From NCBI GenBank assembly GCA_928212115.1, contig CAKMRJ010000001.1, positions 362,169,912 through 362,233,911 of the forward strand: 64,000 nucleotides of DNA, written 5' to 3'. Each line of letters opens with the position of its first letter. Position 1 is the stretch's first letter. Under the pieces are notes generated by a model. It did no database searches and was not told where the DNA came from. It saw only the letters and a program-made list of their open reading frames with translations. This stretch comes from Lactuca virosa (Eukaryota > Streptophyta > Magnoliopsida > Asterales > Asteraceae). Below, one piece after another: positions 11,101 through 21,833 of the stretch. The position numbers and the translations under genes are program-made.

Positions 11101-13647
11101 TGTCACACCCCAAAACCAAGAACGGCGGAAACGTTCAGGGGTGGAGGACGTCATGTAAACTATCATAACAGTGCAAAGTAGTAAACAAGCAACAACATCA
11201 TCCATTGCATTAAAAGTAAAGTTTTAATACATGAGTGTTCTTTCATAGTAATAAGACACCAAAATATGTAATCAAAATAAAAGACGAGTCTTGTCTGTGC
11301 TCCGTCTTCTCAAAACCTGGTCATCGTACCTGTCTACTGGTGACCTGAGAATACAAGTTATTTTGAAAGCGTAGATCAGCATAAAGCTGGTGAATTCATA
11401 AGTATTTTAGTGTCATTGATTTGAAAAGCTATTATGAAAGACTTCTAAATGTTTAATGAAACATTTAGTATAAGTGTGAAAACCCTAGAAAATCCCATAT
11501 TTCCTACTAGTAAAAAAAGTAGTCTTCTACCAAGACCCGAATGCTTTGAAGGTTTGCATTTCTGTATCAATGAAGGTTTTTCCCATGTGCAACTATTATT
11601 ACAAATATATAGTCTACCTCTTCGTTTATGTGAATGTGTCACAAAATAAAAGTAATAGGGAAAATTATATAATCATTGAAATCGTATCCTTTTGCCTTAG
11701 GATAATCACGGCGTGGAAACTCGCCGAACAGTACAACCGAGAACATCCGTCGATGAACAGGTCCCGCTGTAGCTAGCAGCCAGGTGTAGGATGGTCAGTC
11801 CCGTATAGTATATATATATATATAGTATTGCTCTCTGTATAGATATAGTATTTCTCTCTGGATAACATGTAATAGTATCTTTTCATATAGTAGTATAGAC
11901 TCATGAATGAACTGACTCTTGTGTAATTCCTTGTAATAGGAATAGTAATTTGTATCCCCTAAACTATACCTATAATAGTTTACTGGAATGTAAATTGAAT
12001 GTCCAAGTAGGTTTATACACCCTTGCTACTCAAGAGTGTTGGAACTGAAGAAAGAATGAAAGCTCTCATATCAATACATATATACAGGAAACATAAGTGT
12101 ATAGATATGGTTTTTAACAGTAAATTGAAAGAGGTTTTGTAAAACATTTAAGAGTTTTGAACAATAAATAATAATGACTTGATGTCAGTTTATAAAATAA
12201 TTCAAAAGTAATTTGTTGATAACAAAGTAAAAATAACTGAAAAGCATTGTATTTATCACATTTTGAAGTATGTTAAATCAGTTGTTTGAAAACACAGTTA
12301 TAAATCACATGTGATTGATTCTATAACTTCCTGTTTTCTACTTGTATTCCCCCCCCCCATGAAAGCATTTAAAATCATTTAAAAGATTGATTAAGGGGGT
12401 ATGAACTCACCTGTAGTGAGTGGTTTTGGATGAACGGATGATGTAGGATGCTAAGTGTCAAGTGAAGACTTATACACACACAATGATCCTAGTTAACATA
12501 TAATCACACATATATGTATCCAATTAGTCATTTAAACAACTAATTAACCATGTTAAGACATCCTAGGACATGATTTACACTTTATTTAAGTGTTACAAGT
12601 ACTAAGGATTGCATCTAAGTGTTGTAGAACATTGCTATGGAGTTTAGGGTTCAAGGGTAAACTCCCTTGGAGTTTACGGTTTGGTGACCAACTCTTATTG
12701 AGTTTACGATCGTAAACCCATGAGTTTATGGCCGTAAACTCATGGTACTTTTACCATGTTGAGTTTTGAAGCCTAAAAGGTCATAAGAAGCATTCCTACT
12801 TCATATCTAAGCCTTTGGAAGTGATTAGGGCACCATTTCACTCCTTTGTGGAGTTTACGGTCCTTGGACCACTTCTCCTTGGGTTTACGGCCGTAAACCC
12901 AAATGGTTTATGGTCTTTTTGATGTTTCAAGTCCTAAGCACTTTAAGGATAGGATCTAGACTAGTACCCAAGGCTTGGTAAGGGACTAGGGCACATTTTG
13001 GCCCCTTTATTAGGGTTTACGGTCCAAGAACATCTTGGACCATAAACACCTTTGATATCGTGTTTCTTGGGTGTTTTCTTGATGATTAGAAGTGTAACAA
13101 GTCTTATAATACACTAGGGTAAGAGTACTTACTAGGTAGAAGCTTGAAAAGGTGCTAAAAGTCCAAGAACACTAGTGTGTGTTCTTGGTGTTCTTGGTGA
13201 AACTTGAAGATCTACACTTTTGGAATGATTTCACGGATGGAACCATGTAAGATCACTAGATTAAGTAAGATATCAACTTTTTAGGGCTAGAAACACTTAC
13301 AAAGTTGAAGATCTTGAAGAAAAGTCGGATGATACTTGAGAGAGAAATGGGTTTTGGATCTTGAAAATGTGAAAAGTGGTAAATAATGACTAAGTGTCAT
13401 ATTTATACCCCCTTTTAGGGTTTACGGCCGTAAACACCTTTGTTTAGGCTGTAAAATCCAAACTCTTGGAGTTTTGGGACATTATTGTTGCACGATAAAC
13501 CCTAGGGCATCCTCTCTCCTGTTATCTCCTGAAGTACTAACTTCTAAACACTCAAACTTACTCCAGAAAGCTTGAAAGTTAGCAGAAACTGTTCTGACTT
13601 CTATTGAAGTGAATGGTTGTACAGAATAGAAATTTCGGGTTGTCACA
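11101..13647 (-). repeat. Solo LTR of the gypsy family, inserted in the leader of element B
   Basis: It begins TGTCACACCCC and ends GGGTTGTCACA on the plus strand, like the LTR at 13788-16759, and is related along its length (GTTTACGGCCGTAAAC words, TATA region, terminal motifs). It is flanked on both sides by GGTAT (11096-11100 and 13648-13652), a clean 5-bp target duplication, with no internal sequence. That makes it a solo LTR left by LTR-LTR recombination. Palindromes of the GTTTACG family occur at 12702-12717, 12722-12741, 12881-12900 and 13421-13436. Confidence 0.88.
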
Positions 13648-13772
13648 GGTATACTTGGTTAAATATTTTATTATTTTAAAGTATAAACTCTATATCAGAG
13701 TATTTTAATCCCGCTGTGTTTATAGTTTGTATATCTTTTATGGGTTGATATACTCGATTCACTATAAACAAT

Positions 13773-13787
13773 GCTCTGATACCAATC
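13773..13787 (-). promoter_or_regulatory. Primer binding site of gypsy element B
   Basis: The minus strand reads GATTGGTATCAGAGC directly after the LTR that ends at 13788. Element G has the same arrangement at 47498, and the following leader sequence is clearly related. Confidence 0.85.
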
Positions 13788-16759
13788 TGTCACACCCCAA
13801 AACCGGAACGGCGGAATCGTTTGGGGGTGGAGGAAGTCATGTACAGTATCACAACAATGAATAGTAGTAAACAAGCAACAACATCATCCATTGCATTAAT
13901 AATATAATTTAATACAAGTGTGTTCTGTCAAGTTTAATAGACGCCAAAAATATAAATCAAAATAAAATATGAGTCTTGAACGAGCTCCATCTTCTCAAAA
14001 CCTGGCATCGGTACTTGACTACTGGTGACCTGAGAATACAAGTTATTTTGAAAGAGTTGATCAGCTTTAAAGCTGGTGAGATCATAAGTATTTTAGTGTC
14101 ATTGTTTGTAAGAAAGTGTTTGTAAGTATGCAATGTGTAAGTTTGTAAAAGTTTGTGAATGTTTGTAAAATGTTTGAATCCCCTAGAAAACCCTATGTTT
14201 TTCTATTAAAAGTAGCCTTCTACCAAGGCATCAAGTGTTTGTATGTGTGTCCCTTGTAAGAGTATGTATTGTCCCAAATATGACTATCATTAACCAAAAA
14301 TATAGTTTTTACATTACTGTTCATTGTGTGACGATCACAAAGTGAATGCGATGGGAAATAAAATAGTACTGTAGTGTTGTATTAAGTAACTACTGCTGTA
14401 CTAACTACCTTAAACCAATTGTTATTTAAAGTACCATGTGATCGGCCTGTACCATACTACCGACTAGAAACACGACGATGTAAGACGTCGGAAGGAATGA
14501 CGTTTGGCACCCGTAGACTTGCAAGTCCCACTGTAGCGAGCAACAAGGTGTAGGATAGTTAATCCAGTATAGATCTATACACAAACTCAACGCTCTCCAC
14601 TTAAGGAGATTCTGGATACAAAACGAGCCATGACAGGTGATGCCATGCCCCGTTACGTGGCTTACATAACTGTAGTTGTGTTCTTGTATATGTATTGTGT
14701 GTACTAGCTGTATTGTGTGTTCTCTCTCTGTCTAGTATGTATGTATGTTCTCTCTGTTTTTCATAATAGTATGTTCCCTTGTATAATGTATAGTGTGTAC
14801 TAGCTGTATTGTAATGTATAGAATGTACTAGCTTTTTTGTAATGTATAGTATGTACTAGCTGTATTGTAATGTATAGTATGTACTAGCTGTATTGTAATG
14901 TATAGTATGTACTAGTTGTATTGTAATGTATAGTATGTACTAGCTTTATTGTATGTTCTCTCTCTCTATCTAGTATGTATGTATGAACTGACTCCTTGTA
15001 TGTTTCATTGTTCTAGTAATAGTATTAGTAACTTCATAAACTATGCCTATTATAGTTTACTAGTAATGTTGTTTGTATGTATGAACATGTTTGTATACCT
15101 TTGCTACCCAAAGGTATTGAATAGAAAGAAGGAACTTTTATATCTATATACATATACATAATATATAACTAGGATTCAAACGACCTTCGGACAAATAACC
15201 GATACCCTAAGTCCACAACCAAACAAGGAACAGGAGGTAAGGTGAGCTATCAGTCCTAAGTCCTTTTAATCCTACTTATATAACTATATCTATATAGATA
15301 CACAATTAACAGAATATAAGTTTAAAAGAGTTTAATAAAAGTATTTGACATGTAATAGAGTTTGTAAAACAGTTTGAAGTAGTTTGTTTGATAACACAGT
15401 TTGAAAAGTAAGAAATCCACTTGTTTGGTAGTTATTAATCACATGTGATTGATATAATAACTATAATAGTTCAACTTGTGTCCCCCCCATAAAAGCATTT
15501 AAAATCATTTAAAAGGTTGATTAAGGGGGTATGAACTCACCTGTAGTGAGTGGTTTGGATGAACGGATGGTATAGGATGCTAAGTGTCAAGTGAAGACTT
15601 GAACACACACACGGATCCTAATTCACATATAATAACACATATATGTATCCAATTAGTCATTTAACAACTAATTAATCAAGTAAAGACACCCTAAAACATG
15701 GATAACACTTTGATTCAAGTGCTAGTAGTACCAAGGATTGCATCTAAGGGTTGTAGGGCTTTGCTTTTGAGTTTATGGTCCAACGGTAAACTCTTCATGA
15801 GTTTACGGTTTTGGGTTTACGGTCCCAATGGGTTTACGGCCGTAAACCCATGGTAACTTCTACCATTTTGTGTTTTGAGGTCTTCCAAGTCAATGTTAAG
15901 CATCTTGTAGCGAAGTCCAAGCCGTAGGAAGTCATGGTGGCACAATGGCATCAATTTATAGAGTTTACGGCCCATGGACCATTTATCCATGAGTTTACGG
16001 CCGTAAACTCTATGTGTTCTTGGTCTTTTTGATGTTTAAGGTCCTATACACTTCAAGGTAGTGATCTAGCCTAGTATCCAAGGCTAAGGAAAGGACTAGG
16101 GCTCACTTTGCCCCATTTATTAGGGTTTACGGTTCAAGAACATGTCTTCACCGTAAACACCTTTGATCTTGTGTTTCTTTGTGTTTTCTAGTTGAATAAG
16201 AAGTGAAACAAGCCTTATAACACACTAGGGTAAGAATACTTACAATAAAGGAGCTTGAAAGGGTGTTCACGGCCCAAGAACACTAGTGTGTGTTCTTGGT
16301 GTTCTTGGTGAAATGAAGAATGCTTGAAGATCTAAACAAATGGAATGATTTCATGGATGAAATCATGTAAGATCACTAGATTAAGGAAGAGATCAACTAA
16401 TCAAGGAAGAAAACACTTACTTTCTTGAAGATTTTGAAGAAACTTTGGATGATACTTGAGAGAGAAAGGGTTCTAGACTTGAAATTGTGAAAAAGAGCTA
16501 AAAATGACTAAGTGTCACTTATATAGTCCTTAGGGTTTACGGCCCCCATACCATTTGGGCTGTAAACTCCAAACTCTTGGAGTTTTGGAACTTAAATGTT
16601 GCACACTTTACCCTAAATTATCCTCTCTCCAGTTATCTCTTGAAGTACTAAGCTTTAAAACACTTAAACTGACTCCAAAAAGTTTAAAAGTTAGCAGAAA
16701 CAGTTCTGACTTCTATTGTAGTGAATGATTGTACATAATAGAAATTTCGGGTTGTCACA
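13788..16759 (-). repeat. Gypsy LTR shared by element B (as 5' LTR) and copy C (as 3' LTR)
   Basis: This 2972-bp LTR runs TGTCACACCCC to GTTGTCACA on the plus strand. Its left edge touches a primer site and its right edge touches a polypurine tract (16760-16774), so the two flanking internal regions use it in opposite roles. Probable TATA box at 16518-16525 (minus strand TATATAAG). Palindromes GGGTTTACGGCCGTAAACCC at 15830-15849 and GAGTTTACGGCCGTAAACTC at 15991-16010. A 28-bp tandem array lies at 14787-14951. The antisense of the conserved stem-loop module also described for element G is at about 15158-15290. Confidence 0.85.
14787..14951. repeat. 28-bp tandem repeat in a gypsy LTR
   Basis: About six units of TGTATAGTATGTACTAGCTG followed by TATTGTAA, each with one or two changes. 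The other LTRs in the window do not have this array. It sits where element G has its 59-bp hairpin array. Confidence 0.8.
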
Positions 16760-16826
16760 TCATCCCCCCGTTAGAAGGAATTTCGTCCCGAAATTAGAGT
16801 TGAAGCAATTAAGTAGTTACAAATAA

Positions 16827-17195
16827 CTAAGTAAAAAGATGAGGATATTTCAGTTTCATCTGATCCTCTCGTTCCCAAGTGAATTCAGGTCCTCGCTTGG
16901 CGTTCCAGCGAACCTTGACTATGGGGATTCGGCTTTGCTTGGTTTGCTTGACCTCTCGGTCCATGATCTCTACAGGTTCTTCCACAAAGTTGAGGCTCTC
17001 GTTGATCTCGATTTCGTCGAGTGGGATTACCAGAGTCTCGTCGGACAGACAATTTTTCAAGTTCGAGAGGTGGAAAGTAGAATGTACGTTACTGAGTTCG
17101 CGGGGTAAGTTGAGTCTGTAAGCTACAGGGCCGATTCTAGCGAGAATCTCGAAAAGCCATGCGTAACTTTTCTGTCGGACACTAGAGGCTTTCAA
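16827..17195 (-). pseudogene. Gypsy integrase C-terminus with chromodomain
   Basis: The stretch is open for 122 codons. It contains the integrase C-terminal motif GPVAYRLNLPRELSNVHSTFHLSNLK, interrupted nowhere, then FVEEPVEIMDREVKQ and KVRWNAKRGPEFTWERED, the usual chromodomain-containing tail of plant chromoviruses that guides insertion to heterochromatin. The N-terminal zinc finger and DDE core are absent because of the deletion next to 17200. A related tail is present in element G at 52272-52491. Confidence 0.82.
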
Positions 17196-17199
17196 TCCT

Positions 17200-18322
17200 C
17201 CACTAATCTGAACGATCCTCTCTATTGATGTCCTCTAACCTAGGTCGTGTATTTCATAGCTAGATTTGAGTGTTTCCAACTGATGGGAGGCTTCGGTAAT
17301 GACCTTACCTCATTGCATTAAAATGCATCTGAGCCTTGGATTTGGACGCATCGCCATAGACTACAAAGTCTTCTATTCCTTTTTGGATGGGATAGTATTG
17401 GCATGGTGCACAAGGCTCGTTTTCGCGTTTGGAATGCTCTCTCCTGCTTCTCTTCCCAGCCAAAGGCCACTCCCTTCTGGGTCAAAGTTGTAAGGGGCTT
17501 CGCGAATCGTGAGAAGTTCTGAAAGAACCTACTAAAGTAGTCTGCGAGACCTAGAAATTTAAAAATTTCTGTAGGTGTCTTCGGATCTGACCATTCTCAA
17601 TGGCCTGGATTTTGGAATTGTCTACTTGAATTCCCTCTTCACTAACAATGTGACACAGGAATTTGATCCTTCGAATCCAAACTCGCATTTAAGAGAATTT
17701 TGCGTAGTGCTTCTCTGATCGAAATGTTTACAAGGCCTGCTGAAGATGTTGACTATGCTCCTCCTTACTACGAGGGTAGATAAGTATATCATCAATGAAG
17801 ACGATGATGAACTGATCCTAGTAAGTATACTGCAGGTGCCTTTGTTAACCCGAACGACATTACTACGAATTAGTAGTGCCCATAACAAGTTAGGAAGGTT
17901 GTCTTCGGAACATCCTCCCTTCATACTCGTATTAGGTGATACCCGGATCTTGGATCGACTTTGGAAAAGAAGATCGCTCTTTTACAGTTGATCAACTAAA
18001 TCGTCTATGCTAGGCGAAGGGTACTGATTTTTGATGGTTAACTTGTTGAGCTCCCTGTAATTGATGCATATACGAAATGATCAGTCTTTCTTCTTGACGA
18101 ACCAGACCTGAGTTTCCCCAGGGTGAGAAACTTGGTCTTATAAAGCCCTTGTTGAGCGGTTCATTAAGTTGATCGGACAGTTCTTGCATCTATGCAGGAG
18201 CTAGACGATAGGGCGGTTTGGCTACTGGGGTAGCCCCTGGAACTAAGTCGATTTTGAACTCGACTTGACGTTGTGGAGCTAATCCTGGGAGTTCTTCTGG
18301 AAAGATGTCGGGAAAGTCGTGT
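17200..18322 (-). pseudogene. Gypsy RT and partial RNase H
   Basis: Reading leftwards: RT entry FPDIFPEELPGLAPQRQ (about 18320-18190), the active-site block VFIDDILIYPRSKEEH (about 17815-17765), the RT thumb (KFLCHIVSEEGIQVDNSKI and GLADYFSRFFQNFS), the connection block (KPLTTLTQKGVAFGWEEKQ), and RNase H start (DFVVYGDASKSRL). Frames shift between blocks and there are stops. The aspartate pair of RT and the first aspartate of RNase H can be read, but the protein is not intact. Confidence 0.78.
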
Positions 18323-19547
18323 TTAACACCTAGAACCCTTCCTAGGATCTGAAAGGACAGCTTAACACGTCCAAAATCTAACATGCACCGTATTGGGACT
18401 TTTTGGGACAAGAAGGGTGTCATAAAGCAATCAAGGCAAGATCTACAACATACAAGCATAAAGGCAGAAGCTTTTTACCTCCTGGAGCTTCTAAAGAACA
18501 ATATAACCTCAGATCTTCAAGCTTGCTTCACTTCTCCAACTCCTTGATGCAATTCCTTCTTCTTCAACCACTCAAAACACACACTTTTAGCTCACACACT
18601 AAAGAGAGGGGTTAGGGTTTGGGAAAAACGGCTCAAAGCTATGGAGGCTGAAATGGTAGAGGGTTATGAGCTCATAAGGATACTTATATGGCACCCAAAC
18701 CCTAGATATTAGGGTTTTCACCTGACGTGAGTACGCCCAACATACTAGGGCGCCTAGTACGCTTAGCGTACCCTTATGTATGCTCAGCGTACTCCTCCTG
18801 GTCCTAAAATTACAATGTTAGCCATTAGGGCAACTTATGGCTATACTCTAGGGATGTGCATGGGTCGGTTTGGGTCAGTTTTAGACCCAAACCAATCCCA
18901 ACCCATAAATGGTCGGTTTCTGTTTTCCAGAACCCAATAGGATCGGTTTCTGGTCGGTTCGGTTTCTCGGGTTCTTAGGTCGGGTTGGGCGGTTTTTCGG
19001 TTTCTTGGGTTCAACCCATACACTCACGGGTTCTGGCTTTAAACCCATGGGTTTTGGGTTTTTCCCATTTCCATAAATGATGAAACAAGTTAAATACATC
19101 AAAAAAAAGCAATCCCGAAATAGTCTATTACAACATAAATGATGAAACAAGTTAAATACTTCAAAAAACATGAGTCTTACAACAAATAGTCTACTACAAG
19201 TTACAACCAAAGCCCGAAATAGTCTATTACAACAAAAAACAGAATCAAGTATGGGTGGTTTCTCGGGTTGGATGGGTCGGTTTCTTGGGGCGGTTTGTCG
19301 GTTTTAATTATGGGTCGGTTTCTGGGTAAGAATCGAAACCGAACCCGATTTTTCATTTTTTAAAAATAACAAACCCTAACCGTCGGTTTTGCTTCGATTT
19401 TCGGTTTCGTCGGTTTTAGTCAGTTTCTCGGTTTTTTGGTTGGGTTTGCTCACCCCTATTATACTCATCCATCCCCAAGGACTAAAAATGACAATTAATA
19501 ACAAAAGGGAGGATTCGAAAATACCTTGCAAATTCCGGGATGTTACA
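18323..19547 (-). repeat. Truncated LTR of another gypsy-like family, split by a hAT-like element
   Basis: The right end reads CGGGATGTTACA (minus strand TGTAACATCCCG, a common LTR start). The left end stops abruptly at the gypsy C boundary. It contains palindromic words TACGCTTAGCGTA, TACGCTCAGCGTA-like and TAGGGCGCCTA near 18747-18800. No internal region or second LTR is seen, so the assignment rests on the terminal motif and word style. Confidence 0.5.
18849..19458. mobile_element. Non-autonomous hAT-like DNA transposon, 610 bp
   Basis: Ends are TAGGGATGTGCA and, inverted, TAGGGGTGAGCA (10 of 12 match), a form common in plant hAT elements. The flanking 8-mers are CTATACTC (18841-18848) and TTATACTC (19459-19466), a 7-of-8 target duplication of the hAT length. 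The body is rich in GGGTCGGTTT words and contains two copies of ATAAATGATGAAACAAGTTA and several GAAATAGTCTATTACAAC repeats. There is no transposase. Confidence 0.75.
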
Positions 19548-21363
19548 ACTACAATAGTGACACAAAATGCATTATACAAAGAAAAGAAGTAAACTACAAT
19601 AATAAATAAAATTAATTAATATACATTACTAATTTTGCATATAGTCATAAGTATGTTGCCATAAAACACATATAGAGAAATGTAAGGTGTCATAAATGAG
19701 AATGCAGTTTTTTTTTTCTAGTAAAATACATTTAGTTCACTGATTTTTACAATTTTGGTGCCAAAAAAGTTTTCTATTGGAAAATTAGTCCTTGTTTTTC
19801 GGTTTTTGTTAAATTTGTTCTGGTGTTGTCTTATCTAATAGTGTAGCTATTAAAACTTTTAAAATGAAAATTTTGCCCTTGGAAAGTTGAAAAAAGCACA
19901 ACACAAGAAGCAAAATTGTAATAATGTATTAACCTTTGGTTTTGCTTTAAACTTTAAAAAGAAAACCAATTTTAACAATGTTATAAACTTTTATTCAAGG
20001 ATAAATGAAAATTACAAATTTCTTCCTTGTGTTATAATGTTCATTTTAAGTTTTTGTCCAAGGGAAATATGGTCAATATGAAATTTGGACAACTAAACTA
20101 TTATCTACAACTGTTGATGTCAAACTAAGTTAACACTTGAAATTCAAAAAGATAACCATGAAAGAATATAGTTAAACAAAAAAAACCTTAAAATATGTAC
20201 CATAGGTTTGTTTATCTAACCTAAGCTTCATTGTAAGCCCCAACTCCCATGGTTGAACAACATAACCTAGTAACCTACGTATTCAACAGATCTTTCATTT
20301 ATAGCATCATACGTTTAACACTCAAGCTCAAAGAAAGAGCAGCAAAAAATTTGACCAAATTAACCCCTGTAAAATAAGTTCCAGAACCTTATTGTAAAGT
20401 TGATGTTCACCCCACCCAATACCTTGACGAGACTTTGGCTTCAAATATATAAATTTATCAAAGGTATAATTACAAAGTACAAACTATTAAAAAAATAGAA
20501 TGATTTCCTATTACCTTTCAATTTTCTCAACTACTTGTAAAAGACAATTGATTTCCATGTTTCCCTTCACCCATTTTACATTCTTTCTTGCACCTTCCAC
20601 CAACCTGCCTTTATTTTTAAAGCATCAGAGATTCATGGATAGGAAACTGAAATAAAATAAAACATAACTGATTTCGCATGAGAATCAGTCACTTGTCAAG
20701 AATGCCCACATGGTGGTATTTGAAAAGCCCGTTCTTGCTTCTCTATTGCAACAACCATCAACCTCCTAATTAAACCAAAAGATAAGTATTAATTATGTTT
20801 GTACCTGATAGGCAGGTGCTAAAGCTTTGATTTGTACGTACTGGATCAATTTTTGGCAAGTTGGAAGTGCAGGAGAACATTAGATACTCAATAGCCTTCC
20901 CTAGAAAGAACTTCAACATCATGGTTAGAAGACCTTAAAAAAATAGTGAACATTCAATAATATTCTATAGAGATAAAAAAGGGAACTATAGGGTGGTAAC
21001 GCCAAAATGGAAGAAACAACGGAAGTGTTCTTCATACGATGGTGTTGTGGTGGATGGTCGTGAGTCGCTGATGACAGAGCATGGAACGATGGTGTGTAGT
21101 TGATGAACTCCACAACCTTTTCATTACCGTCATCCTACCATTTATCCAAAACAACATTGAATTATAATAAATCATAACACTTTTAAGAAAAATCACTTGT
21201 ACATTTGGCAGTCTCTTTCATGGATCATTAATGTGCTTAAGTACAAGAGACACATAATCGACACATAGGGTCGACCTACACCAGTTGACCAAAATCATCA
21301 TCCATCAAACTGTTTACACTTCAGTGAAAACTAAAACTCTGTTAACTTATTAAGAAACTATAC
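19548..21363. other. Non-LTR flank, AT-rich, with possible decayed exons
   Basis: I see no confident gene. On the minus strand short coding-like blocks can be read: about 20935-20815 (starting MMLKFFLGKAIEYLMFSCTS, with a donor-like end), about 20770-20700 (RLMVVAIEKQERAFQIPPCG after a TTTAATTAG acceptor-like site), and about 20607-20512 (RLVEGARKNVKWVKGNMEIN to a stop). They may be exons of a dead host gene, but I do not recognise the protein and blocks this short occur by chance. The rest is AT-rich and featureless. Sequence continues past element E at 38872. Confidence 0.35.
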
Positions 21364-21368
21364 ATTAC

Positions 21369-21666
21369 TGTTAGGGTGCAAAATCACGCTTGGATGTGGA
21401 GTATTATGGCTTACCCTCTTGTATGTCTAAATGGGTTGAGTCTTTCCTATAAATAGGAAGTGAGTGACTCCCATTATGTAAGACCTTGTAAGGACATTTG
21501 GAGAGCATTAGTTTTAGAGAGAGAATCATTACAAACCCATTTGTACTCTTTCTAATCCAACTAATGAGAGCTTAAAAGATTTATTTACTCCTTGTGTTCT
21601 TGATTTGTATCATGATTCACTAGATCTTTCTTATTCCACACTGCCATCATAATCAACACCACTATA
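21369..21666 (+). repeat. 5' LTR of copia element E
   Basis: Direct repeat of 38572-38871. TATA box TATAAATA at 21448-21455 lies in the palindrome TTCCTATAAATAGGAA. The end reads CACTATA instead of the CACTGCA of the partner LTR. Confidence 0.88.
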
Positions 21667-21682
21667 ATTGGTATCAGAGCAG
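21667..21682 (+). promoter_or_regulatory. Primer binding site of element E
   Basis: ATTGGTATCAGAGCAG directly follows the LTR and matches the methionine initiator tRNA complement. Confidence 0.85.
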
Positions 21683-21833
21683 GATTCATTCAACTTTGAA
21701 CTTATTTTCTTAAGTTTTCAAAAGGTTTTGAGTCACGTTCTAAGATTCAAAATATTCCACTCTTTTGATTCTGAAAATCATCTCAGATCATCTGTTTTGA
21801 TTCGATTTTGCGTTTTGTTTGTTAAATCGAGTA

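Larger units (their letters stand above)
7540..16759 (-). mobile_element. Ty3/gypsy element B (chromovirus type), broken and nested
   Basis: Reading right to left: 5' LTR (13788-16759), primer site (13773-13787), a leader split by a solo LTR, an acidic accessory ORF (10780-10235), gag (9567-8811), a protease remnant and the start of RT (about 8640-7540). RT is then cut by the copia insertion and its remainder lies outside the window. The RT entry FPDIFPEELPGLAPQRQ and the gag knuckles are typical of Tekay/Del-like plant chromoviruses. Stops and frameshifts in gag, PR and RT make it inactive. Confidence 0.85.
16760..18322 (-). mobile_element. Gypsy copy C, 3' part of the internal region with a large deletion
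   Basis: The polypurine tract (minus strand CTAACGGGGGGATGA) is at 16760-16774. Then come the integrase C-terminus with chromodomain (17195-16827), RNase H and RT sequence (about 17200-18000) and the RT entry (about 18190-18320). The order is right for a minus-strand gypsy element. However, RNase H jumps straight to the last part of integrase near 17200, so the end of RNase H and the integrase core are missing. Similarity to the element B copy stops abruptly at about 18322, where an unrelated LTR fragment begins. Confidence 0.82.

Noticed and set aside
20500..20960. Functional host gene on the minus strand
   Set aside because: Only short coding-like blocks with uncertain splice sites and no recognised domain; kept as a low-confidence note.
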